Of a stretch of 64,000 nucleotides of DNA, positions 50,239-58,537 are shown in pieces. The notes beneath the pieces were generated by a model. That model did no database searches, was not told the origin of the DNA, and was given only the letters and a program-made list of their open reading frames with translations. Numbering within the stretch: the first letter of the stretch is position 1; the number at the start of each line of letters is the position of its first letter. The stretch is taken from the NCBI GenBank assembly GCA_964630235.1, contig CAZVUO010000002.1, positions 124,001 through 188,000 of the forward strand. Direction: 5' to 3'. Position numbers and translations under genes: made by a program. This DNA is from JBFLYH01 sp964630235 (lineage in GTDB: Bacteria > Oederibacteriota > JAAXVQ01 > JAUVAV01).

Positions 50239-50961
50239 CTAGGCGGGGTTATACACCCGGTCGTCCTGGGCGCCGCCGTGGTCGTTGGCCACCACCTGGC
50301 CGTCCACCAGCGTAACCACCCGGTCCGCCATGCCGGCCAGGGCGGGATTGTGCGTCACCACGATCACGGTCTGGCCCTCTTCGCGGTTCAAAGCCAGGAA
50401 CAGCTCGTGAATGCCCTGGGCCGTGGACAGATCCAGGTCGCCGGTCGGTTCGTCGGCCAGGAGCAGGGCCGGCCGGTTGACCAGCGCGCGCGCGATCGCG
50501 ACCCGCTGCTGTTCCCCGCCCGACAGTTCGCCTGGCCGGTGCGTGCGCCGGTGTTCCAGCCCCACGCGTGCCAGCCATTCGTGCGCCCGCTTTCGCGCCT
50601 GGCCGCGCGTCTCGCCGGCGATCAGGACCGGCAGCATCACGTTTTCCTCGGCGTTGAATTCCGGCAGCAAGTAGTGCAGTTGGAACACGAATCCCACGGA
50701 TTGGTTGCGCAGTTTGGCGAGGTCTTCGTCGCCCAGGCTGTACAGTTCGCGTCCCAGAATCCGGGCTGACCCGCGGGTGGGATGCATCAGGCCGCCGGCC
50801 ACGCTCAGCAGGGTGGTCTTGCCCGCGCCCGAGGGTCCGACAATGGCCGCCATCCGGCCGGCTTCCACGGTCAGGTCTACGCCGCGGAGCACCGGCACCT
50901 GGCCGCCGGCCTGTCCGAACGTTTTCACCACCTGTTCGAGGACCAGCACCGGCTCACTCAT
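50239..50961 (-). CDS. lolD: Lipoprotein-releasing ABC ATPase
   Basis: This 240-residue ABC ATPase has Walker A GPSGAGKTT (about 42-50), a Q-loop, the signature LSGGEQQRVAIARAL and Walker B L-L-LADEPTGDLD. The MacB/LolD-type layout and the neighbouring LolC gene identify it as the energy subunit that pulls lipoproteins from the inner membrane. The ATG overlaps the lolC stop by eight bases. Confidence 0.92.
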   Translation of the reverse strand: MSEPVLVLEQVVKTFGQAGGQVPVLRGVDLTVEAGRMAAIVGPSGAGKTTLLSVAGGLMHPTRGSARILGRELYSLGDEDLAKLRNQSVGFVFQLHYLLPEFNAEENVMLPVLIAGETRGQARKRAHEWLARVGLEHRRTHRPGELSGGEQQRVAIARALVNRPALLLADEPTGDLDLSTAQGIHELFLALNREEGQTVIVVTHNPALAGMADRVVTLVDGQVVANDHGGAQDDRVYNPA

Positions 50962-52207
50962 AGCGGATGGCCTCCACCGGATCCAGCCGCGAGGCCTGCC
51001 ACGCCGGATAGATGGTTGACACCAGACACACCAGCAGAGTCAGCCCCGCCACTAACATGACGTCCCCGGCCTCCATCAGCACGGGCAGTTTTTCAATATA
51101 ATAAACCGAACCGCCGCCCGGAATGCGCAAGGGGTATAGTTTCAGGAACACGCAGGTCAGCACGCCGCCCGCCAGGCCCAAGAGCGTGCCCGTAACGCCG
51201 ATGAACGCGCCCTCCCACATGAACAGGCGCTGGATGAACTTCCGGCTGGCGCCCATGGCCTTTAAGATCCCGATATCCTTCTTTTTTTGCATCACCACCA
51301 TGATCAAGGTGGAGGCGATGTTGAACGCCGCGACCATCACGATCATGATCAAGATCACGAACATGACGATTTTTTCCGTGGCCAGGGCCGTGGCCAAGTT
51401 GCGGTTCAGCGCCATGAAATCCCGCGCCCAGAAATCCTGCCCTTCCTTCTGCAGGTCCTCGGCGACCGCATGCGCCCGCTCGATGTTATCCACCTTGACG
51501 GCCATGCCGTTGACCGTACCCGGCTGTTCGAACAGGAGGCGCGCGGTTTCCAGCGAGACATAGGCAAAGGTGGCGTCATACTCATACATGCCCGCCTCGA
51601 AAATGCCCACCACTTCGAAGGTGGCCACCTTGGGCTGGGTGCCCGCGGCCGTGACTTTGAACACCGGCGCCAGCACCGTGACCTCGTCGCCGGGCAGGAG
51701 GCCGAGCTTGCGCGCCACCTCAATGCCGAGGATCACGCCGCGGCCGCGCAGGGGATTGGCCGGGTCGCTCCCCTGCTGATTCAGTTTTTCAATGGACCCG
51801 CTCTTCAAATTATCGGCCAGCTTGGTCACTTTGGTTTCGCGCTGCGGCTCCACACCCCACAGGATCGCACCCTGCACGTGGTGCTGGTTCTTGAACATGA
51901 CCTGATTGGAAAGATACGGCGAGACCGCCACCACGTGCGGGTGGGCTTCGGCCCGGGCCAGCACGTGCTCCCAGTTGGCGATCCCGCCCTGATCGTAGCT
52001 GGCCACCATGATGTGCGACTGGGATCCGATGATCCGCTGCCGGATATCCGCCTGGAACCCGTTCATCACGGACAGGACCACGATCAGCGCCATCACGCCC
52101 AGGGCCACGCCGGCCACGGAGATGATCGAAATGAGAGAAATAAAGGTCTCTTTTTGTTTGGCCTGCAGATAGCGCAGGCCGATCAGCACTTCCGCGCGTC
52201 GCGGCAT
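50954..52207 (-). CDS. lolC: Lipoprotein-releasing permease LolC/LolE family
   Basis: This 417-residue inner-membrane protein has an N-terminal helix (about 25-45, I-S-VAGVALGVMALIVVLSVMNGF), a large periplasmic domain (about 50-260), and three C-terminal helices (about 275-390). The K-D-IGILKAMGASRKFI coupling helix contacts LolD. A single permease gene is present, so the transporter is probably a homodimer or uses a LolF-like arrangement. It precedes lolD with an eight-base overlap. Its upstream gap is 428 bases of repeats. Confidence 0.92.
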   Translation of the reverse strand: MPRRAEVLIGLRYLQAKQKETFISLISIISVAGVALGVMALIVVLSVMNGFQADIRQRIIGSQSHIMVASYDQGGIANWEHVLARAEAHPHVVAVSPYLSNQVMFKNQHHVQGAILWGVEPQRETKVTKLADNLKSGSIEKLNQQGSDPANPLRGRGVILGIEVARKLGLLPGDEVTVLAPVFKVTAAGTQPKVATFEVVGIFEAGMYEYDATFAYVSLETARLLFEQPGTVNGMAVKVDNIERAHAVAEDLQKEGQDFWARDFMALNRNLATALATEKIVMFVILIMIVMVAAFNIASTLIMVVMQKKKDIGILKAMGASRKFIQRLFMWEGAFIGVTGTLLGLAGGVLTCVFLKLYPLRIPGGGSVYYIEKLPVLMEAGDVMLVAGLTLLVCLVSTIYPAWQASRLDPVEAIRYE

Positions 52208-52635
52208 TCGGTCTCCCCGTGTAAAAAATCAATCCCCTCCCCCTCGAGGGGGGATGGATCCAAAAGATCGGTCTCAAGATGGTTTCGTCACCCCGGCGGA
52301 AGCCGGGGTCCAGGAGCCCCTTGAATTGAAGGCCTGTGGATACCGGCTTTCGCCCTGGGCCAGATCAGCCAGGACTGGGCCGGTATGACGGTCAAAATCA
52401 TCCCCTAGTAACTAAAAAGGAGGTCGCTTTTTCGCTTTTATCGAGAACTGAGTGGAGTGGTCCCCCGGACTAAAGTTCCCCGCAAGGGGGACCATGGGCC
52501 GGGGCTCCCTCCCTCCGCAATAAAATCCCGCAAATCATCTCCCCGGCCGAAGGTCCCTTCGGGAGCTGAAGCCCGGGGATTCATGCGGAGGGATTCAATT
52601 AGACACCCCGCCTTGGTCCGAGTTCACCGTCGGAC
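52208..52635. other. Repeat-filled, structured intergenic region between lysS and lolC
   Basis: No gene is visible. 52287-52389 holds a palindromic repeat with a 27-nt nested insert. 52459-52593 can fold into a branched structure: GGTCCCCC with GGGGGACC; CCCTCCGCA (52511-52519) with TGCGGAGGG (52584-52592) as an outer stem; CCCCGG with CCGGGG and CCGAAGG with CCTTCGG inside it. 52616-52635 forms GTCCGA with TCGGAC near the lysS stop. No U tract follows any of these stems. Confidence 0.6.
52287..52389. repeat. GTCACCCCGGC/GGTATGAC repeat with a 27-nt nested insert in the right arm
   Basis: The left arm is uninterrupted (GTCACCCCGGCGGAAGCCGG). In the right arm a 27-base module (52355-52381) separates CTTTCGCC from GGTATGAC. 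With its flanks, the module is the reverse complement of the insert at 26111-26137 with about three differences in 31 bases. Confidence 0.85.
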
Positions 52636-54153
52636 TTAGGCCTGCACCTCGGTCGCTTCCTGATGCCCGATCATTTCCTCGGGCGCCTGGATCTGGCGCA
52701 ACTGGGGGAACAAGATCACGTCGCGGATGGAAGGCGAATCCGTGAGCAGCATGACCAAGCGGTCAATGCCGATGCCCAGCCCGCCGGCCGGGGGCATGCC
52801 GTATTCCAGGGCCCGCAGAAAATCCTCGTCCAGGGTCTGGCCGGCCTCCTCGGCCTGGGCCCTGCGTGAGAGCTGGCGCTCGAAGCGCAGGCGCTGTTCC
52901 ACCGGGTCGTTGAGCTCGGAAAACCCATTGGCGAATTCGTGCCCAGCGATGTAGGGTTCAAACCGGTCGGCCACCTCCGGCCGGCCGGCCTTGGATTTGG
53001 CCAGAGGCGAGATCTCCACCGGAAAATCAATCACGAACGTCGGCTGGATCAGCGTGGGCTCGACCAGGTGCTCGAACAGCAGCTCCACCAGCTCGGCCTT
53101 GCTCTCGGCCTGACCGAGATCAACACCTCGTTCCCGGCAGAGCTGGCGCAAGCGGTCAGGCGTCTGGTTCCACACGTCGAGTCCCGCTGCCCGGCTCACG
53201 GCCTCCACGTAGCCCACGCGCTTCCATGGCGGCGTGAGGTCCAGGGTCTGGCCCTGATACGGGACCTGCGGGCCGCCGCAGACCTCCTGGGCCAGGTGGG
53301 CAAAGAGCGACTCGGCCAGTTCCATCATGGCTTGGCCGTTCACAAATGCCTGATACACTTCGAGCATGGTGAACTCGGGATTGTGCATGGTGCTCAGGCC
53401 TTCGTTGCGGAAGTTCCGGTTCATCTCGTAGACCTTTTCGAAACCCGCCACCAGCAGGCGCTTCAAATACAGCTCCGGCGCCACGCGCAGGAACAGATCG
53501 CGGTCCAGGGCGTTGTGATGGGTCTTGAAGGGCCGGGCCGCCGCGCCGCCGGGTATGGGCTGCATCATCGGGGTCTCGACCTCGACGAACCCCCGCTGGT
53601 CCAGGAACTGGCGGATGGCTTTAACAATGCGGAACCGGGCCTGGAACACCTGCTTCACCTGGGGATTGGCGATCATGTCCAGGTAGCGCTGGCGGTAGCG
53701 CGCCTCCACGTCCTTGAGGCCGTGCCACTTTTCCGGCAGGGGCCGCAGGGCCTTGGCCAGCAGCGAAAACTCGTCCACGCGGACGGTCAGTTCGCCGGTG
53801 CGCGTGCGGAACACCGGGCCCTTCACGCCCAGGAAATCGCCGATGTCCAGGTGCTTGACCGTCTCGAAGCGTTCGGGCCCCAGGGCGTCGGCCCGGAAGT
53901 AGAGCTGGACCTGGCCGCTGTCATCGCGCAAATGGGCGAAAATGGTCTTGCCGTGCCCGCGGTAGGAGATCAACCGGCCGGCGCAGGAGACGCTCTGCTC
54001 GGAGACCTGTTCGCCTTGCAGACCGGCCTGCTCAGCCAGGACCTGGGCCGCGCTGTGGGTGCGGTCATAGGCATAGGCGTACGGCTCCACGCCGCCGGCG
54101 CGCAGACTGCGGATTTTTTCCAGCCGCTGTTGGATGATCTCTTTCTCGGACAC
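52636..54153 (-). CDS. lysS: Lysyl-tRNA synthetase (class II)
   Basis: This 505-residue class II enzyme charges tRNA-Lys. The N-terminal OB-fold anticodon-binding domain (about 55-160) is followed by the class II core: motif 1 with F-V-E-V-ETPMMQPIPGGAAARPF, motif 2 with F-R-NEGLSTMHNPEFTMLE, and motif 3 with G-L-GIGIDRLVMLLTDS at the C-terminus. The start is GTG at 54153, with AAGGAG six bases upstream. It is separated from lolC by repeats, so it is likely its own transcript. No T-box or lysine riboswitch is visible upstream. Confidence 0.95.
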   Translation of the reverse strand: MSEKEIIQQRLEKIRSLRAGGVEPYAYAYDRTHSAAQVLAEQAGLQGEQVSEQSVSCAGRLISYRGHGKTIFAHLRDDSGQVQLYFRADALGPERFETVKHLDIGDFLGVKGPVFRTRTGELTVRVDEFSLLAKALRPLPEKWHGLKDVEARYRQRYLDMIANPQVKQVFQARFRIVKAIRQFLDQRGFVEVETPMMQPIPGGAAARPFKTHHNALDRDLFLRVAPELYLKRLLVAGFEKVYEMNRNFRNEGLSTMHNPEFTMLEVYQAFVNGQAMMELAESLFAHLAQEVCGGPQVPYQGQTLDLTPPWKRVGYVEAVSRAAGLDVWNQTPDRLRQLCRERGVDLGQAESKAELVELLFEHLVEPTLIQPTFVIDFPVEISPLAKSKAGRPEVADRFEPYIAGHEFANGFSELNDPVEQRLRFERQLSRRAQAEEAGQTLDEDFLRALEYGMPPAGGLGIGIDRLVMLLTDSPSIRDVILFPQLRQIQAPEEMIGHQEATEVQA

Positions 54154-54284
54154 CGGAGGCTCCTTGGAGTTGGCGGAGTAACGGACGACTTGAAAAGCCG
54201 CGATCAGCCTGTTAGTCTAACAGCGAGGCCCGGAGATTGTCAATTTTAAAGCCCGGCCGGCCGTCGGGGATGAATAATCCCCGT

Positions 54285-54312
54285 TTGGGGATTGCCCTAA
54301 AAATGTTATAAT
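54285..54312 (+). promoter_or_regulatory. Sigma70-type promoter for the HAMP membrane protein gene
   Basis: TTGGGG (54285-54290) and TATAAT (54307-54312) are separated by 16 bases on the plus strand. The -35 lies within an exact inverted repeat AATCCCC-GTTT-GGGGATT (54277-54294), which could act as an operator. The start codon is about 70 bases further. Confidence 0.6.
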
Positions 54313-54383
54313 GTTTAAGCTTTAACGCGCGGTTCACCAATACCCGGATCGCATCCAGCAAGCCAGGAAAGGACGGCCCCACC

Positions 54384-54953
54384 ATGACGCAGCCCCCGTA
54401 TCGCAGAAAACAGTATCTGATCAACAAACCCTTCCAGTTCAAGGTCATGCTCTTTCTGTCGCTGATGGTGGCGGCGGCCATCGGATTGACCCACCTGCTG
54501 GCGGCCTCGTATGCCCGGCTGGTGGCCAGCGCCGCAGCCACGGCCGAGGCCGCCAGACCCGCGGCCGCGACCGCTCCCGGATTCATGGAAGGTCTCTGGC
54601 TGCCGCTGATGGCCGCCCTGCTGCTGGGCATCGTCGGCGTATTGATCCTCGGCTTGTTCTATTCCCACCGGATCGCCGGCCCCATGTTCGCCCTCAAACG
54701 CGTCCTCCAGCGGGTGCAGAACGGCGACCTGGGGACCACCATGCACATCCGCGCCACGGACGAGTTCCACGACGTGGAAGCCTCGTTCAACCAGATGGTG
54801 GACGGCCTGAACCAGAAGATGAACAGCCTGAGGAAGGCGCTGCTGGCCCTGCCGGGACAGGAATCGCGGCGGGTGGACAGCGTCCTGCGGGAGCATTTCA
54901 CGCTGGGCGAAACATCCAGCCCCGCGCCCTCCGAAAAGATCCAGACGCCGTAA
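54384..54953 (+). CDS. HAMP-domain membrane protein without an output domain
   Basis: This 189-residue protein has TM1 at about 21-41, a short Ala-rich periplasmic segment (about 42-68), TM2 at about 71-93 and a HAMP domain at about 95-148 (F-A-LKRVLQRVQNGDLGTTM, E-F-HDVEASFNQMVDGL). After HAMP there are only 40 residues with a charged helix, and no kinase, cyclase or methyl-accepting domain. It is one of only two plus-strand genes. Its own promoter, with a palindrome at the -35, suggests separate regulation. HAMP-only proteins may act through a partner, which is not evident here. Confidence 0.8.
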   Translation: MTQPPYRRKQYLINKPFQFKVMLFLSLMVAAAIGLTHLLAASYARLVASAAATAEAARPAAATAPGFMEGLWLPLMAALLLGIVGVLILGLFYSHRIAGPMFALKRVLQRVQNGDLGTTMHIRATDEFHDVEASFNQMVDGLNQKMNSLRKALLALPGQESRRVDSVLREHFTLGETSSPAPSEKIQTP

Positions 54954-55067
54954 CGGCCGGACCCTCTCACCTTGCCTTTCCCCGCGAGCGGATCCCCGCG
55001 CGCGCCACGCCATACTCTATTCCTGGCATGAAAAGCCGCGGACGAGCTCGGGACAGGAATGCCCGGG

Positions 55068-56507
55068 CTATTTTTTTTCCTGCGGTTTGAGGCGGAAGAC
55101 GAGGATGCCCGCGCCTTCTTTCCAGAGGGTGTAGCGGGGGTCCAGGCGCACCTGGTCCAGCACGCGCAGGTATTTCTCGCGGGTGTAGGGCCAGATATTG
55201 CCTGAGACGTGGAACACGATGAAATGCGGCATCCGGTCGAAGCTGTTCATGCCCAGCACGGTGATCCGTTCGGGATGGGAGAGCTGGGGCCCGACATTGG
55301 ATTGGGCCAGGATGCGGCCCTTGGCCGGGAGTTCGCGCAGGAGCTGGCGCGCGGCCCGATGCTCGGCCGTGGATTTCGCGGGAGCTGTCCAGGTAAAATT
55401 GAAGATCACCAGGAACAGCGCGATGCCGAGGGCCACGGCCTGGCGCGCCTGGCTGGCCGCCAGGCGCCGGTCCACCTCGGCCCAGCCCGCGGCCAGGGCC
55501 GCGAACAGGAAAGGCACGATCGGCGCGGCGTAGTACCATTGCAGGGTGGACTGGCTCAGGCGGCTGGACGCGAGCTGGACCCAGACCGGCGGCAGCAGGG
55601 CCAGCCCCCAAAAGGACGCGAGGGGCAAAAAGGCCAGGGATAATAGGGTTTGCAGAAATTCGGGCGCGAACCAGACGGCCAGCGCCTCGAACGGCCGGGT
55701 CAAGGCCCCTCCCAGGATGCCGAACAAGCCTTTGCCCCAATGCGACCAGTAGGCGAAGTAGGGATAAACGCCTTTGTTGGCCGGCAGCAGGGTGACCAGG
55801 GCCAGCAGACCGACTGCCAGGCAGATGCCGGCTGTTATCCAAGCGTGCTGGCGGCGCTCGCGGTCGAAAGCTCCGGCCAACAGCGCCCAGGGCAGGAGGT
55901 AGAAACCCACGTCTTCCTTGATGCCCAGCGAGAGGGCAAGCCACAACCAGAACCGCCAGCCGCCGCCCGCCACAAAAGCCTCGAACAGCCCCAGCAAGGC
56001 GAGCGGCAGGAGGTGCTCCACCCTGAAATCCGAGTTGGCCAGCCGGCCGGTGTATACGAAGTTCAGGTATACGAAAACCAGGACCAGTGCGGGTATTTCT
56101 TCCAGACCCAGCCTGCGGGCCAGGCGGTATAGCGGCACGGCAGCCAGGCTGAGAGCCGCGGCTTGCAGGAGCAGGAGGAGGAGCGGAGAATTGAACACCC
56201 GCAGGACCGGCGACAGCAGGTACAGCACCGGCGAAAAATGGTCGGCCATGAGGCCTTTGCCCAAGATCGCGGAAAACAGGCCCCAGTTGGTGAAGGCCTG
56301 CTGGTAAACGGTCAGGTCCAGGGCATAGGTGTTCAGCGCGGCATGGCGGGCAAGGCCGAGATAGAAAAAAACGAAGGTGTACAGTCCTACGAGGGCCCAG
56401 AGCCAGGGCGCGGTTTTAAGCTTGGGCCAAGCCAGGGGTTTGGGCAGCCAGCGGAGACCGGCGTAGAGCAGGGCGGCGAAGAGGCAGAGTTTGAGGAAGA
56501 GGCTCAA
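55068..56507 (-). CDS. DUF2079 polytopic membrane protein (second paralogue)
   Basis: The protein has 479 residues with about 10-12 membrane helices and the DUF2079 block T-Y-ALDLTVYQQAF with the later M-A-DHFSPVLYLLSPV. It shares the family signature of the protein at 9848-11440 (H-F-SPILYLLVPF). The start is TTG at 56507 with AGGAG seven bases upstream. The C-terminal soluble 90 residues are of unknown role. It follows the lipoprotein gene by 95 bases. A GT-C-like glycosyltransferase role is inferred from topology, not shown. Confidence 0.82.
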   Translation of the reverse strand: MSLFLKLCLFAALLYAGLRWLPKPLAWPKLKTAPWLWALVGLYTFVFFYLGLARHAALNTYALDLTVYQQAFTNWGLFSAILGKGLMADHFSPVLYLLSPVLRVFNSPLLLLLLQAAALSLAAVPLYRLARRLGLEEIPALVLVFVYLNFVYTGRLANSDFRVEHLLPLALLGLFEAFVAGGGWRFWLWLALSLGIKEDVGFYLLPWALLAGAFDRERRQHAWITAGICLAVGLLALVTLLPANKGVYPYFAYWSHWGKGLFGILGGALTRPFEALAVWFAPEFLQTLLSLAFLPLASFWGLALLPPVWVQLASSRLSQSTLQWYYAAPIVPFLFAALAAGWAEVDRRLAASQARQAVALGIALFLVIFNFTWTAPAKSTAEHRAARQLLRELPAKGRILAQSNVGPQLSHPERITVLGMNSFDRMPHFIVFHVSGNIWPYTREKYLRVLDQVRLDPRYTLWKEGAGILVFRLKPQEKK

Positions 56508-56602
56508 CTGGGCGCTCCTGGCTGTCCGAATGGCCGGCCGCGCGGTCCGCGGGGCAATAATGGATACAGTTTAGCCTATCGAAGGCGGGATTTCCATAAA
56601 AA

Positions 56603-57325
56603 CTATGGCGAGAGGTTGGTCTCCCAGTAGGCCAGGTCCCACTCCCAGCCCTCGGCGCGCGGATTGCGCCGCAGGGAAAAATACCAGGTCTTTCTGCCAT
56701 CTTCCCAGCCCGAGGTCTTGAGCACCACCTGGCCTGCTTCGGTCTTGGAATGGATCTCGACCACCGGCTGGCGGAGGGTTTTCATTTCCTCGGCCAGAAA
56801 GCGCGCGCCGTCCTGGTATTTCACGGCGAAGCGTTCCTCGTAGTTGCGGCCAAAACCAAAATCGCGGGAAATCAGCGCCTCCAGTGCTTTCGCATCCTGT
56901 TTGAGCAGGGCGTACTCCAGTTTGAGGATCAGTTCGTCCAGGGAAGGCGAGATCCAGCGCTTGTCCCCCAGGAGCCAGTGCAGGCGGTTCTCGGTCATGA
57001 CGCCCAGCTGGCTGTTGTCATGCAGGACCGGATACTGGATCAGCAGGTGGAGGTAGAGTTTTTCCGCGTCGCGTTCCCGGCCGAACTGCTCCATGGCCAG
57101 GGCGAGCAGGTAAAGATAGTAGGACAGCGAGACCACCCGCGTCAGGTGGTGGGTTTTGACCGCGATGGTCTCGACGCCTTTTTTCTCCAGGCGGCGGTAA
57201 TCGCGCAGGGACCTCGCGACCTGCGCCGGGTTGTCGAAATCCAGGCTGCGCTGGGGCATGGCCTGCCGGCCGCAGCCGGCGAGCCCCAGCCAGGCAACCA
57301 GGACCATGTGCAAAACCTTTTTCAT
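56603..57325 (-). CDS. Lipoprotein of unknown function
   Basis: The protein has 240 residues. The lipobox LAGCG puts the lipid-modified cysteine at C18. The rest is mostly helical (S-L-RDYRRLEKKGVETIAV, YYLYLLALAMEQFGRERDAEKLYLHL) with a beta-rich C-terminus from about 180 (VVEIHSKTEAGQVVL, TWYFSLRRNP). The middle 100 residues could be a TPR-like or helical-repeat scaffold. I do not recognise a family. The ATG at 57325 is the only plausible start before the signal peptide. It probably shares a transcript with the DUF2079 gene 95 bases downstream. Confidence 0.75.
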   Translation of the reverse strand: MKKVLHMVLVAWLGLAGCGRQAMPQRSLDFDNPAQVARSLRDYRRLEKKGVETIAVKTHHLTRVVSLSYYLYLLALAMEQFGRERDAEKLYLHLLIQYPVLHDNSQLGVMTENRLHWLLGDKRWISPSLDELILKLEYALLKQDAKALEALISRDFGFGRNYEERFAVKYQDGARFLAEEMKTLRQPVVEIHSKTEAGQVVLKTSGWEDGRKTWYFSLRRNPRAEGWEWDLAYWETNLSP

Positions 57326-57435
57326 TTCAGGCCCCCAGTTTGGTTTCCCTCAAGTATACCGCTTTTTAGTGCCCTTTTCCAACGAACCTGCTCATCGCTC
57401 TGGAGTCTGTGTCATAACGTCGTTTTAGGCTGATC

Positions 57436-57523
57436 GTCATTCCGGCATGGTTTTAGCCGGAATCCAGGGACCTTGATTTTCAAAGCTTTTCCTGGACCCC
57501 GGCTACATGCATGCCGGGGTGAC
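57436..57523. repeat. GTCATTCCGGC/GCCGGGGTGAC palindromic repeat
   Basis: The ends GTCATTCCGGC and GCCGGGGTGAC are partial inverted copies. Inside lies AGCCGGAATCCAGGG on the left and CCTGGACCCCGGCT on the right, the same class as the repeats at 26100 and 52287 but without the nested 27-base module. It sits in the 259-base gap between secF and the lipoprotein gene. Confidence 0.8.
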
Positions 57524-57535
57524 GAACAAAGCCAA

Positions 57536-57568
57536 TAAAAAAGGCCACCCCCTAGCGGGGATGGCCTT
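57536..57568 (-). terminator. Rho-independent terminator after secF
   Basis: On the minus strand, stem AAGGCCATCCCC paired with GGGGTGGCCTT around the loop GCTAG is followed by TTTT. It lies 16 bases past the secF stop and ends the secD-secF transcript. Confidence 0.8.
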
Positions 57569-57584
57569 GGTCGGAAACCAAAGC

Positions 57585-58502
57585 TTACCGCGGCACGGGC
57601 GCGCGCGCGTTCCATTCGGAAATGAAATTGCTGGCCACGAAAATGGTCGAGTAGCAGCCGATGATCAACCCGATGAACATGGCCAGGGAGAAGGTATAAA
57701 TGACCTCCCCGCCCAGCAGGACGAGGGTGAAGACCACCAGCATGGTCGCCAAGGAGGTCACGATGGTGCGGGAGAGAGTTTCGTTGATGCTGCGGTTGAC
57801 CAGGCCGTCGTAATCCGATTTGTGGTCGTGGCGCAGGTTCTCGCGGATGCGGTCGAACACCACCACCGTGTCGTTGAGGGAATAACCGCCGATGGTCAAA
57901 AGCGCCGTGAGCATCAACAGGTTCATTTCAAATCCCAGCAGGTACATGATGCCCAGGACCCCCAGGATATCATGCACCGTGGCGAGCGTGGCGGCCACCG
58001 AGAAGCGGAAGTCGAAGCGCCACCAGATATAAATGATGATGCCGACCATGGCCCAGAACAGGGCGAACAGGGCCTGCTGGCGCAGGTGCGCGGAAACCGA
58101 GGGGCCCACGTCCTCGGAGGACAGGATCGCAGCCGGATTGTCCGGCAGGTTCTTTTGCAGGACTTCCAGTACGCGCCCGCTGACCTCGGCGGTCTTGAGG
58201 GTCGTCGCCTGTATGCGCAGCATGAATTTGTACCGCTTCGGATCGGAAATGGTCTGGATGCTGACATCCTGAAAGTCCGGGGATTTCATGGCGGCCCGGA
58301 CCATCTCCGTGTTGATCTCCTGCGGGAACTCGATCTCCAGGGTGGACCCGCCGGAAAATTCCACGCCCATTTTGGCGTTGCCCAGGCTGATCTGCACCAC
58401 GGCGTACAAACCGATGGCCATGAGAACGCCGGAAAGGGCGAACCCGGCCCACCGGACCTTGGTGAACGGAAGATTCATATCATTGCGGATAAGCTGCATC
58501 AT
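57585..58502 (-). CDS. secF: Protein translocase subunit SecF
   Basis: This 305-residue inner-membrane protein has six membrane helices: one at about 15-35, then five in the C-terminal half. A periplasmic domain lies between (about 40-130). It has F-R-F-S-like D-F-RFSVAATLATVHDILGVLG and the conserved late G-G-YSLNDTVVVFDRIREN, both SecF signatures. SecDF uses the proton gradient to pull exported proteins across. It follows secD by 35 bases, and a terminator follows it. Confidence 0.95.
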   Translation of the reverse strand: MMQLIRNDMNLPFTKVRWAGFALSGVLMAIGLYAVVQISLGNAKMGVEFSGGSTLEIEFPQEINTEMVRAAMKSPDFQDVSIQTISDPKRYKFMLRIQATTLKTAEVSGRVLEVLQKNLPDNPAAILSSEDVGPSVSAHLRQQALFALFWAMVGIIIYIWWRFDFRFSVAATLATVHDILGVLGIMYLLGFEMNLLMLTALLTIGGYSLNDTVVVFDRIRENLRHDHKSDYDGLVNRSINETLSRTIVTSLATMLVVFTLVLLGGEVIYTFSLAMFIGLIIGCYSTIFVASNFISEWNARAPVPR

Positions 58503-58537
58503 GGTCCTGCTCCACTCCTTCTCGGACCGGCGTCCGG

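Noticed and set aside
52208..54153. Lysine riboswitch or T-box linked to lysS
   Set aside because: The structured region is downstream of lysS on its strand, and no T-box or L-box consensus is visible upstream of its start.
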